Source: Polaromonas sp.
Lineage (GTDB): Bacteria; Pseudomonadota; Gammaproteobacteria; Burkholderiales; Burkholderiaceae_C
Reading direction: 5' to 3'
NCBI RefSeq assembly: GCF_030689685.1
Contig: NZ_JAUYEY010000080.1
Location: 1-56,765 of the forward strand
DNA: 56,765 bases
Shown here: positions 1-7,348 of the stretch, in pieces
How positions within the stretch are numbered: the stretch's first letter is position 1
How the letters are laid out: each line of letters begins with the position of its first letter
Program-made: the position numbers and the translations under genes
The notes under the pieces: model-generated
Told to the model about the DNA's origin: nothing
Databases searched by the model: none
What the model saw: the letters and a program-made list of their open reading frames with translations, nothing else

Positions 1-78
1 ATCCATCGTTGTGGCTTGCGAGATCGCTATTTGCGCAATTTCGATCGTCTCATCATCCCCGGTAACTGGACGTGCCAT
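1..78 (-). CDS. Partial N-terminus of an unidentified protein, possibly transposase-like
   Basis: A reading frame on the minus strand begins with ATG at 78 and runs off the left edge, giving 26 residues starting MARPVTGDDETIEIAQ. A GGAGA ribosome-binding site sits about 7 bases upstream and overlaps a small perfect inverted repeat (85-104, arms CTCCATCA/TGATGGAG). The start resembles helix-turn-helix N-termini of IS630-type transposases, but the fragment is too short to decide. The 235 bases between this start and the next gene contain no other gene I can support. Confidence 0.35.
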   Translation of the reverse strand, partial: MARPVTGDDETIEIAQIAISQATTMD

Positions 79-313
79 GACTTTCTCCATCAAGTATGAT
101 GGAGGATATTATTGCACTAATGTTGTGGAAATGGAATCAGGCAGGCCGTGGACAGCCAGCGCACCGTCATCTATGACCGACAAAATCCCCAAGTTGCTGG
201 TTGACGCGATAGGCGCAATCGAATCGGCGCGGGAGTTTGTCGCGGGCTGTACGCTGGATGCTCAGAGCGAACGGACGCCATTGAGGTGTGCTGCATGATG
301 AAAGTCTCAGTGC

Positions 314-1429
314 CTACAGCGACAGCCCCAGCAACTCTGCAGCGTCCATCGCGCTGCTGCGCCCGGGCAGGGAAAAGCGCTTGCGGCGGCCGGTCTGGAC
401 CGAGCCCGCCACCTCGCGCAGCAGGCTGGCGCTGGCGGCAATTTTCCAGCCCGCCTGGTGCGCCTGTTTTTGCAGCAGCAAGCTGGCGCTGACGGTGTCG
501 CCGACCGGCAGGATCTGGGACTTGCCGCGCAGCGGGTCTTCCAGCCTTGCCAGCGTCACCGCGCCGCTGTTCAAGCCGACGCAGACCTCGAAACGCGGCA
601 GCGTGCGCCCGGGGAAATGACTCGCCAGAAAACCCTGTACGCGCTGCGCCGCATCGATCAAACCCAGGGCGGCACGGGTCGCCCGCAGGCTGCTGTTGAC
701 GGTTTCCGTGTCGGTGCTGTCCACAAACACGGCCAACAGGCCTTCGCCGACGAATTGCATGTGGTAGGCGCCAAAGAGATAAACCGTGTCGCCGGCATTG
801 TTGTAGAACTGCCGCACCACATTGCTCAGCTCGGTGCTGCTGAGTTTTTCACTGAAAGCGGAAAAATTGACCACGTCAACAAACAGCACGGCAGCATTGG
901 CAAATCTGGCGTCTTCTGCCGCTGATTCCGCTGTGGGCCATTTGTCGCCCAGTTCGGACAGAAGTTTTTCCTCGTACAGGCGGCTCAGCTGATTTTTCTG
1001 GGTGTTCAGGGCCGCAGCAATCGCTGTGCCGGTGGCCTTGGCTTGTGCCGACTGGCGCATCAGTTGTTTGTTGAGCTGGGCGGCGGCGGCTTCGCGCAAT
1101 TCGTCAAAAACGATAGGTTTGGTCAGGTAGTCGTCGGCGCCGCTGGTCATGCCGCTGCGCACATGTTCGCGCTCCTGCAGCGAGGTCAGCAGGATGACAG
1201 GGGTGGCCTGGATGGCCGGGTCTGCGCGCAGCGCATGCAGCATGGCAAAGCCGTCCATCTCTGGCATGTTGACATCACTGACCACCAGGTCGGGCCGGTA
1301 GTCCCGCACCATGGCCAGCCCCGCAGCGCCGTTGTTGGCCTCCATCACCTCGTAGCCTTCAAAGCGCAAGGCTGCGGCAATCAGTTCCAGAATCGTCTCG
1401 TCATCATCGATTGCCACAATCAGGGCCAT
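314..1429 (-). CDS. Response regulator with class III adenylate/guanylate cyclase-like output domain
   Basis: A 371-residue protein with an N-terminal receiver domain (about 1-120) carrying the acidic pocket D8-D10, phospho-acceptor D52 and K104. A linker rich in A, Q and L leads to a class III nucleotide cyclase-like domain (about 176-330) with the first metal-binding motif FVDVVNFS (D185). The position of the second metal Asp reads VGEGLLAVF, so it is Glu (E229). Cyclic-nucleotide synthesis is therefore possible but not assured. The gene is last in a minus-strand series with a CheX-like protein, a CheY-like receiver and a CheA-like kinase, separated from them by the nitrate transporter, and could be an output of that kinase. 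It lies in the cytoplasm (no membrane segments). Confidence 0.85.
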   Translation of the reverse strand: MALIVAIDDDETILELIAAALRFEGYEVMEANNGAAGLAMVRDYRPDLVVSDVNMPEMDGFAMLHALRADPAIQATPVILLTSLQEREHVRSGMTSGADDYLTKPIVFDELREAAAAQLNKQLMRQSAQAKATGTAIAAALNTQKNQLSRLYEEKLLSELGDKWPTAESAAEDARFANAAVLFVDVVNFSAFSEKLSSTELSNVVRQFYNNAGDTVYLFGAYHMQFVGEGLLAVFVDSTDTETVNSSLRATRAALGLIDAAQRVQGFLASHFPGRTLPRFEVCVGLNSGAVTLARLEDPLRGKSQILPVGDTVSASLLLQKQAHQAGWKIAASASLLREVAGSVQTGRRKRFSLPGRSSAMDAAELLGLSL

Positions 1430-1533
1430 TGCTTTTTTCCAGTAAAGATAAATCGGCAGGTTTGGAGCTTACCAGCGCCTGCGCCTGATCCTGGAGACCC
1501 TGTCGAGGCGCGACCTGCGGGGGTTGGCATCCA

Positions 1534-1588
1534 GTTGCTATTAAATGGATAGCTGCTTGCGCCCGCCGGATATGGGCAAAAGGCTTAA
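1534..1588 (+). repeat. Dispersed repeat, GCTAT...ATAGCTG family, copy 1
   Basis: A short inverted-repeat core (TTGCTATTAAATGGATAGCTG) is followed by a GC-rich stretch CTTGCGCCCGCC and a GGGCAAAAGGC end. Related copies occur at 9801-9853 (reverse), 17661-17713, 43197-43250 and, degenerate and inside a coding region, 38965-39010. It lies in the 340-base gap between the receiver-cyclase gene and narK. Confidence 0.7.
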
Positions 1589-1698
1589 AACGTGCAAAAT
1601 TCTCCTCGCAACGGCGTGTCACGCGCGACTCTGGTATTGGCGGCGCCGATCACGCACTGCGTGCGCGGCCCCCCTTTTAGCTTCGGCCCGCTGCGCTT

Positions 1699-1759
1699 AA
1701 CTTTTCTGCGAAAAGTTAGCCTGCACTGAAAAGGTGGGCAAAAGTGCGATGCACTTTTC
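1699..1759. repeat. Pair of perfect short hairpins in intergenic DNA
   Basis: Two perfect stem-loops with 8-bp arms and 3-base loops: AACTTTTC/GAAAAGTT at 1699-1717 and AAAAGTGC/GCACTTTT at 1741-1759. They lie just past the narK stop, so on the minus strand they could act in 3' end formation, though neither has a clear U-tract. No gene is visible in the surrounding gap 1430-1769 apart from the dispersed repeat at 1534-1588. Confidence 0.55.
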
Positions 1760-1769
1760 TTCGCTTCAC

Positions 1770-2987
1770 TCAGTGAGCGCTACGCGCTCGCCCCCCCTTT
1801 TCAGCCCAGGTGCGGGTCCAGCGTATTTGCATGACCCTGAGCATTACCAGCATGCCCAGCGAAAGCGCTGCAAAAAAGAAGAAGCCCCACATGTAAGTTC
1901 CCGCGTACTGTTTCGACAAGCCCATCGCATTGGGCACCAGAGCGCCGCCCAGCGCGCCAATCTCGCCAATCATGGACCCGGCTACCGCTGTGGCCAGAGG
2001 CCAGCGCAACGGCACCAGCTGGAACAGCGCGCCGTTGCCTGCGCCCAGGGCCGAAAAACACAGCATGAACAGCAGTGTGGTGATTACCAGCGAGTTGCCG
2101 GCCAGACCGCATAAAACCAAAGTCAACGTGATCGTGAGCAGCACCACGCTCAGGGTGTTCACGCCGCCCCAGCGGTCGGAGATCCAGCCGCCAAATATGC
2201 GCAGTGCCGCGCCCATGAAGGCGGCCAGCATCGAAAGCTGCCCGGCCTGCACCTTGCTTACGCCGAACTGGTCGTAGTAATAAGATGGCAAAAAGGTTGC
2301 CAGCCCGATGAAGCCGCCGAAAGTTACCGCGTAGATCAGGCTGAAGGCCCAGCCGTCTTTTTCGAACAGGCAAGCCACATGAACGCGCAGGGTGGCGTGG
2401 CGGTCCACATCGTCCGGTTCCCTGGCAAAAAGGACCATCGCGGCCATGGGTAGCAGCATGGCCACGGCAGCAATGCCGTACACAGACTGCCAGCCAAAGC
2501 GCTGGGCCAGGGCCGGCGCGACCAGCACCGAGATGGCCGTGCCCACATTTCCGGCACCAACCAGGCCCATGGCCAGGCCTTTGTGGCGTGCTGGAAACGA
2601 GCCGGAACCCAGGCTGAGCGCTACGCCAAAACTGGCCCCGGCAATGCCCAGCAACACGCCCATGGCCAGCAGGCTGCTGTAGGAGTCAACCACAAAATAG
2701 CCAAACAGCAGGGCCACGATGATCAGGGCCATCTCAACCAGCGTGGCGTTTTTTCGGCCTATGTACTGGGCCAGCAGGCCCAGCGGAAAACGCATCAAGG
2801 CCCCGGCCAAGATGGGGATGGACAGCATCACGCCTTTTTCAGTCGGCGAGAGCTGGTAGGTTTCGGAAATGAAAGGCGCCATGGCCCCGTTCATCACCCA
2901 GATGCCGCACGAAAATGTGAAGAAGAAAAATGCCGCACCCAGTGTGGGCGCATGGCCAGCCTTGAGAAAATTCCAGAATCCCGTCAT
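1770..2987 (-). CDS. narK: MFS nitrate/nitrite transporter (NarK/NasA family)
   Basis: A protein of about 405 residues with twelve predicted membrane segments, belonging to the nitrate/nitrite porter branch of the major facilitator superfamily. It would move nitrate inwards or exchange nitrate and nitrite across the inner membrane. Recognisable parts are the N-terminus MTGFWNFLKAGHAPTL and the glycine-rich stretches around GAGNVGTA and GAGNGALF typical of nitrate-signature motifs. I chose the ATG at 2987; an in-frame GTG at 3020 would add 11 residues lying across a 5' UTR hairpin. A sigma-54 type promoter lies upstream. The last residues (EKGGRARSAH) run into a low-complexity repeat. Co-location with nrtABC and nasT supports a role in nitrate assimilation. 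Confidence 0.9.
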   Translation of the reverse strand: MTGFWNFLKAGHAPTLGAAFFFFTFSCGIWVMNGAMAPFISETYQLSPTEKGVMLSIPILAGALMRFPLGLLAQYIGRKNATLVEMALIIVALLFGYFVVDSYSSLLAMGVLLGIAGASFGVALSLGSGSFPARHKGLAMGLVGAGNVGTAISVLVAPALAQRFGWQSVYGIAAVAMLLPMAAMVLFAREPDDVDRHATLRVHVACLFEKDGWAFSLIYAVTFGGFIGLATFLPSYYYDQFGVSKVQAGQLSMLAAFMGAALRIFGGWISDRWGGVNTLSVVLLTITLTLVLCGLAGNSLVITTLLFMLCFSALGAGNGALFQLVPLRWPLATAVAGSMIGEIGALGGALVPNAMGLSKQYAGTYMWGFFFFAALSLGMLVMLRVMQIRWTRTWAEKGGRARSAH

Positions 2988-2998
2988 GGTGCAAGCTC

Positions 2999-3025
2999 TT
3001 TCTGTGAAAAGTGTATTCACAGAAA
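2999..3025 (-). promoter_or_regulatory. Hairpin in the narK 5' leader
   Basis: A perfect 10-bp stem (TTTCTGTGAA/TTCACAGAAA) with a 7-base loop lies between the predicted sigma-54 transcription start and the narK ATG. Its 3' arm (minus strand) overlaps the AGAAAGAG segment that would act as ribosome-binding site, so it could hold back translation. It could equally be a protein operator. Confidence 0.5.
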
Positions 3026-3028
3026 CAG

Positions 3029-3044
3029 TGCGAGAAACGTGCCA
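3029..3044 (-). promoter_or_regulatory. Sigma-54 (-24/-12) promoter for narK
   Basis: The minus strand reads TGGCACGTTTCTCGCA. This keeps the invariant GG and GC with ten bases between them and matches the consensus TGGCACGNNNNTTGCW at all but one fixed position. It lies about 40 bases upstream of the narK ATG. A half-site resembling one arm of an NtrC operator (TTTTGGTGCA on the plus strand, about 3103-3112) lies farther upstream. Confidence 0.65.
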
Positions 3045-3139
3045 CCTTGGGGCGCAAAAAACGCACCCCGGCGGCGCAATTCAGACGGGCCTCCGGCTTC
3101 TTTTGGTGCACCGCACAAATTGTGGGCATTTCCGAGCTG

Positions 3140-3598
3140 TCAGTGCTTGCGCTCCATGTCCACACACACCATGGCGGCGTAGTGGCTCCAGCGCAGGGTG
3201 ATCACATAAGGGCGGGTGCGTACTCTGGCCTTGATGCCCTGAGCGCCCTGTAGCTTGATGGGAACCGAAATCTGCAACTCCGGCCCCAGCGCCTTGCGCG
3301 CGTTGCCTGCCAGCGTGTTGGCAATTTCACCGACGGCGTCGAGCAGGTTGCTGTCACCCAGATCGGTTTCATGCTGCAGCAGCAGAATTTCGCGCACCAG
3401 CTTGCCCGGCATGGAAACGACGACATGGCCGTTGTGGCTGCCGGCAAAGGTGACGATGCCGTTGAATTCAAATCCCTCGATGTCGCCGGTGCCCAGAAAG
3501 GCAGACGTGATCACGGGTTCCTGCCGTGTGGTGACTAACAGGTAATTTCTGATGGAGTCGACAAACAGCTTGAGATCGGTTTCGGTGAGTGTGGCCAC
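3140..3598 (-). CDS. CheX-like chemotaxis phosphatase-family protein
   Basis: A 152-residue soluble protein of the CheX/CheC type, which dephosphorylates CheY-like receivers. The family motif E-x-x-N is present as E91-I-A-N94 in the helix GEIANTLAGNARK, followed by the expected glycine/asparagine-rich turn. It lies 9 bases after the CheY-like receiver gene (3608-3982) on the same strand, so a kinase, its receiver and a phosphatase are encoded together. It could remove phosphate from that receiver. No flagellar or pilus genes are near. Confidence 0.8.
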   Translation of the reverse strand: MATLTETDLKLFVDSIRNYLLVTTRQEPVITSAFLGTGDIEGFEFNGIVTFAGSHNGHVVVSMPGKLVREILLLQHETDLGDSNLLDAVGEIANTLAGNARKALGPELQISVPIKLQGAQGIKARVRTRPYVITLRWSHYAAMVCVDMERKH

Positions 3599-3607
3599 AG
3601 CGGGCTC

Positions 3608-3982
3608 CTAATGATGAACTTCTGCAACGTCGAGCAGCGCCATCTGCAGCTCTTCGTCGGTGAAGGGTTTGGCCACAAAGCCGCGTGCGCCCAGTTTGAG
3701 TGCCTGGATGGCGGTTGATTTGTCGCTCAGGGCGCTGACCACGAGGATGTTGATTTTCGGGTCGATTTTGAGCAGCTCCGTGATGCATTCAATCCCGTCC
3801 ATCTCGGGCATGGTCAGGTCCATGGTCACGACATCGGGCCGGGTCGCCCGGGCCAGGCGCAATGCTTCGCGGCCGTTCCTGGCCAGGCCCGCCAGCACGA
3901 TGCCCTTGAGGCCACCGCTTTGCACCACGCGCGAGATGCGGGTGCGGATCATGTTGGAGTCGTCAACAATCATCAGACGCAT
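3608..3982 (-). CDS. CheY-like single-domain response regulator
   Basis: A 124-residue stand-alone receiver domain. The acidic pocket is D7-D8, the phospho-acceptor D55 lies in VVTMDLTMPEMDG, the conserved Ser is S83 and the Lys is K105 in VAKPF. No DNA-binding or enzymatic output domain is attached. Its output is probably protein-protein contact or phosphotransfer. It lies downstream of the CheA-like kinase (4134-6266) and directly upstream of the CheX-like gene, so a dedicated phosphorelay is likely. The gap to the kinase gene is filled by a 90-bp dispersed repeat. Confidence 0.88.
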   Translation of the reverse strand: MRLMIVDDSNMIRTRISRVVQSGGLKGIVLAGLARNGREALRLARATRPDVVTMDLTMPEMDGIECITELLKIDPKINILVVSALSDKSTAIQALKLGARGFVAKPFTDEELQMALLDVAEVHH

Positions 3983-4040
3983 AAGATCCTCCCGGTTTGC
4001 ATGTTTTTGAAGACGAGCGTGGGGGCACCGTCTTCACCAG

Positions 4041-4130
4041 CCAGGGCCGCGGAGACGGCTTTGCCGGGCCGCAGGCGCAGCGGCCCCCTCGGGGGGCAGC
4101 GCAGTACACGAAGTGACAAGCGTGGGGGCC
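4041..4130 (-). repeat. Three-hairpin 90-bp repeat, copy 1
   Basis: On the minus strand the element reads GGCCCCCACGCTTGTC and then three stem-loops in a row: CCCCC/GGGGG, GCCGC/GCGGC and CCGGC/GCCGG, ending CCGCGGCCC. It begins 3 bases after the stop codon of the CheA-like gene, in the sense direction. Other copies are at 10608-10698, 28398-28489, 36636-36727 and, partial, 30033-30103. Confidence 0.85.
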
Positions 4131-4133
4131 ATA

Positions 4134-6266
4134 TCAAGCAAAGCAGATCTTGAACTCGGTGTGTTGCCCCGGAGTACTGGCCAGCAACAGTCGCGCGCCC
4201 AGCTTCTGCACGTTGGCCTGCACCAGATCCAGACCGACGCCGCGCCCTGCATGCGACGTTGCAGCAGCAGCGGTGGAAAAACCGGGCTTGAAAATGTGGG
4301 CAACGATTTGCTTGTCGCTGAAGCTTTGCAACTGCTCGGTGGTGTACCAGCCGAGGCTCAGCAGGCGGCGGCGAACATGGGCCGCATTCAGCCCGGCACC
4401 GTCATCACGAACACTGAGCTGCCATTGGCCGCTTTCGTCTCGGGTAAGGTTCACCGCCACCTGTCCCTCGGGTGTTTTGCCGGCGGCCAGCCGCGCTGGC
4501 GCCGCTTCCACGCCGTGTACCACCGCGTTGCGTACCAGCTGGATGGCGATTTCCCGCACCATGTCCATTTTTTCGCTGGGCATATCCATGGCGCTGTTCA
4601 TGCGCACGGTGGCGTTGATGCGTTTGCCGCAGTCGATGCCAACATCGGTGGCCAACTGCGTCAAGCTGGCGTTCAGCGCCTGCGGCGCAAGCTCGGTCAG
4701 TGCCGGATCGCCTGCTCTTTTCAGGCTCATCGCCTTGAACGCGGCCACTTTGGACAGCAGGTCTTCCAGCGGCAAGGGCAGGGCCAGCAAAGCGTCGCCG
4801 GTAGCAGCACCGCTGTCCTTGAGTTTTTGCAGCTCGTTTTCGAACTGGTGCGCCAGCGAGGCAAGGATTTCCAGGCCCAGCGAAGCCGCATCGCCCTTGA
4901 TGGCGTGTATGCGGCGGTAGGCGCCGTCTATGGCTTTAAGCACCTGGGCTTCCGAGGCGGCCGAGGACGTGCTGCGCAGCAGGTCGTTGACTTCCAGCAG
5001 CGAGGCTTCGGCACGTTCGACAAAGCCGCGCATCATGGCCGGGTCGGTCTCAAAAGCCTTGAGCATCATCGACAGTTCTTTTTGCGAGCGCTGGCGTTCT
5101 CCGGTCAGCCGCGCCTGTAGCTCTACTTTCTGGCTGATGTCCTGCACGGTGACCAGCAGGTGGCGCACGGCGCTGCCCTCGTGCACGCGGTTGAAGTGGA
5201 AGGACAGGTAGCGCTGGGTGTCCTGGCCCAGCCGGTTCTTGACCGTAAGTTCCACCTCGGCGAGTGGGTTGATGCCCTGCACCAGTTGCTCTTTGACGTG
5301 GGGTGAAAACAGCAACTCGACATAGTTGCGCGCATCGGTCAGGGCTTTTTGGGACACCAACGTGGCCAGCACCTCAAAAAAGTTTTGACCGGGAACCAGT
5401 GTTTTGCCAAACAGTGCGTGGGCCGAGCGTGATAGCTGCGTGCCCAGCCGGTGTTCTGGTGTGAGCAGGAACAGACCTTCGCGCACACTGGTGAGAATCT
5501 CGCGGTTCTCTTCGGTGGCGGCTTCGATGGCGGCATCCGAGGTGTTCAGGCGGCGCAGAAACTTGAACAAAATAAACGCGAAATTGAGCAGTGCCAGGAC
5601 GATGCCGACGGTCTGCACCCGGCGCAGCGCGGTGGCTCGGTCCGACGCCACGGCCTCCAGCGTGGTGGTCAGCTCATTCATCAGCGCCAGCAGTTTCAGG
5701 TTGTTGGCTCTGGCGTAGTCCACCGCGTCCTGCAGCTGCGCATCAGAGGCGGTGTCGGTCAATACCGGCTGTAGCTTCTGCTGGTAGGGCGTCCAGATGT
5801 CCTGTGCTTTTTTCAGGATGTCCAGCGCCTTGTCGCCTTCGGCTGCCTTCAGGAAGACCGGTTTGCCGTCGCCACCGGGTACGGTGGCACCGCCCTGGAA
5901 ACCCTTGAGCGATGCGTCGAACAGCCGGACAGCACCTTTCAGCTCGTCGAGGTCCTGGCCAACCGGCAGGCCTTTGCTGCGTGCCGCATCCACTGCCAGC
6001 AAGGACTTGGCGGTGCGTTGCGACAACATGCGCTGGCGGCCAGACAGGTTGACGCCCAGCGCATCTTCTGCAATCTGGAACGAGGTGTAGAAGTTCAGGA
6101 CCAGAACCCCGAGGTCGAACAGCAGGAACAAGGCCACCGCAATGATGATGACGCGGTATTTGCCAAAAGAAGTGAAACTGATTTTGCGGGCTGCGCCGCT
6201 GCGCCGCGCAGCGGTTCTGGATGGTGCGACCACCAGGGTGTCGGTAGCGGGTATTGCAGCGTACAT
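4134..6266 (-). CDS. CheA-like hybrid sensor kinase with PilJ/NarX-type periplasmic domain
   Basis: A 710-residue inner-membrane protein. TM1 is at about 37-59 and TM2 at about 219-236. They enclose a periplasmic PilJ-type domain whose first helix carries N73-L-S-GRQRMLSQRTAK, the P-box-like motif of NarX/NarQ and PilJ receptors. A PAS-like region (about 250-380) and a short coiled segment follow. Then comes an Hpt domain with H454 in RRIHAIKGDA, and a CheA-type ATPase with N box RNAVVHGVE (N580), DDGAGL (621-626) and GRGVGLDLV (674-682). The CheW-binding P5 domain of CheA is absent. I chose the ATG at 6266 because GGAGG lies 7 bases upstream; an upstream start lacks this. It lies downstream of nrtC and upstream of the CheY- and CheX-like genes, so nitrate or nitrite is the likely signal, by inference. 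Confidence 0.85.
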   Translation of the reverse strand: MYAAIPATDTLVVAPSRTAARRSGAARKISFTSFGKYRVIIIAVALFLLFDLGVLVLNFYTSFQIAEDALGVNLSGRQRMLSQRTAKSLLAVDAARSKGLPVGQDLDELKGAVRLFDASLKGFQGGATVPGGDGKPVFLKAAEGDKALDILKKAQDIWTPYQQKLQPVLTDTASDAQLQDAVDYARANNLKLLALMNELTTTLEAVASDRATALRRVQTVGIVLALLNFAFILFKFLRRLNTSDAAIEAATEENREILTSVREGLFLLTPEHRLGTQLSRSAHALFGKTLVPGQNFFEVLATLVSQKALTDARNYVELLFSPHVKEQLVQGINPLAEVELTVKNRLGQDTQRYLSFHFNRVHEGSAVRHLLVTVQDISQKVELQARLTGERQRSQKELSMMLKAFETDPAMMRGFVERAEASLLEVNDLLRSTSSAASEAQVLKAIDGAYRRIHAIKGDAASLGLEILASLAHQFENELQKLKDSGAATGDALLALPLPLEDLLSKVAAFKAMSLKRAGDPALTELAPQALNASLTQLATDVGIDCGKRINATVRMNSAMDMPSEKMDMVREIAIQLVRNAVVHGVEAAPARLAAGKTPEGQVAVNLTRDESGQWQLSVRDDGAGLNAAHVRRRLLSLGWYTTEQLQSFSDKQIVAHIFKPGFSTAAAATSHAGRGVGLDLVQANVQKLGARLLLASTPGQHTEFKICFA

Positions 6267-6377
6267 GGCAGTCCTCCGGTTGTTTTTTTTTGGACAGGCG
6301 TGCGGGCTCCCGCCAGCGCTGCGTGTCACCTTATCTGGCACTCACCGGGCTGTAGCCGGCACACGGTTAACGACGGT

Positions 6378-7190
6378 TCAGGCGCTCAACTTTTCCACAT
6401 GGCCCTGCCGGGTATAGAGGAAATCGATCACGGCTTTGCGGTAACCGAGGTAACGGATGTCTTCGGCCAGCGCAACCCGCGAGCGTGGCCTTAGCAGATC
6501 GACCTGCAACACCTCGCCGATGGTGGCCGATGGTCCATTGGTCATCATCACAATCCGGTCCGACAGCAGCACCGCCTCGTCCACGTCGTGTGTCACCATG
6601 ACCACGGTGCTCTGCGTGGTGGCCACGATCTGCAGCAGCTCGTCCTGCAGCTTGGCCCGGGTCAATGCGTCGAGGGCACCGAAAGGTTCATCGAGCAGCA
6701 GCACTTTGGGCTCCATACACAGCGCCCGGGCGATGCCTACCCGCTGCTTCATGCCGCCTGAAATTTCGCCCGGGCGTTTCTGCGCCGCCGGGCTCAAGCC
6801 GACCATGGCCAGCGCGGCATCGGTGCGGGCTTTGAGCTGGGCTTTGTTTTCTGTCGCACTGAATACCCGCTCAACCGCGAGGTAAACGTTTTCAAAGCAG
6901 GTGAGCCAGGGCAGCAGCGAGTGGTTCTGAAACTCCACCGCGCGCTCCGGGCCGGGGCCGGAGATTTCGCGGTTGGCGCAAAGCAGGCTGCCCTCGGTGG
7001 GGGTGGTCAGCCCGGCAATCAGGTTGAGCAAGGTGGACTTGCCGCAACCCGAGTGGCCGATCAGCGCCACAAACTCACCTTTGGCTACGGTGAGGTTGAT
7101 ATTTTTCAATGCGCAGAACGGGCCTTTTTTGGTTTTGAAGGTTTGTTCAACGTTCTGGATTTCGATGTACTTGGTGGTGAAGGAGGTCAT
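6378..7190 (-). CDS. nrtC: Nitrate ABC transporter ATP-binding protein
   Basis: A 270-residue ABC ATPase of the nitrate/sulfonate/taurine type. It shows Walker A GHSGCGKST, Q-loop region VEFQNHSLLPW, signature ISGGMKQR, Walker B VLLLDEPFGALD and the switch His in VMVTHD. It powers nitrate import through NrtB. It lacks the C-terminal NrtA-like extension of cyanobacterial NrtC and so corresponds to the short NrtD/NasD form; the symbol is used loosely. The ATG at 7190 was preferred over an in-frame GTG at 7199. The gap to nrtB holds a long inverted repeat. Confidence 0.88.
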   Translation of the reverse strand: MTSFTTKYIEIQNVEQTFKTKKGPFCALKNINLTVAKGEFVALIGHSGCGKSTLLNLIAGLTTPTEGSLLCANREISGPGPERAVEFQNHSLLPWLTCFENVYLAVERVFSATENKAQLKARTDAALAMVGLSPAAQKRPGEISGGMKQRVGIARALCMEPKVLLLDEPFGALDALTRAKLQDELLQIVATTQSTVVMVTHDVDEAVLLSDRIVMMTNGPSATIGEVLQVDLLRPRSRVALAEDIRYLGYRKAVIDFLYTRQGHVEKLSA

Positions 7191-7233
7191 GGTGAGCACC
7201 TTGGGTTACTGAGGGGGGGGGATTCGGATTGCC

Positions 7234-7343
7234 TTCACCGCAGAGGCGCAGAGAACGCAGAGAGCCGCCGAGGAAAAGCGTAAAAAATGTCTTGTTCTTC
7301 CTCTGACTTGTTTCCTCTGCGTTCTCGGCGCCTCTGCGGTGAA
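7234..7343. repeat. Long inverted repeat between nrtB and nrtC
   Basis: Two 29-base arms, 7234-7262 and 7315-7343, are complementary at 28 of 29 positions (TTCACCGCAGAGGCG... against its complement). The loop is about 52 bases. The element fills most of the nrtB-nrtC gap. The arm sequence belongs to a repeat widely seen in bacterial intergenic DNA, by general familiarity. In the RNA it would form a strong hairpin that could stabilise or attenuate the operon transcript. Confidence 0.85.
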
Positions 7344-7348
7344 TGACT

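Noticed and set aside
11..298. A plus-strand open frame of 73-95 codons at the left end.
   Set aside because: No ribosome-binding site suited to its ATGs, no family likeness, and it overlaps the minus-strand start at 78 that has a good ribosome-binding site.
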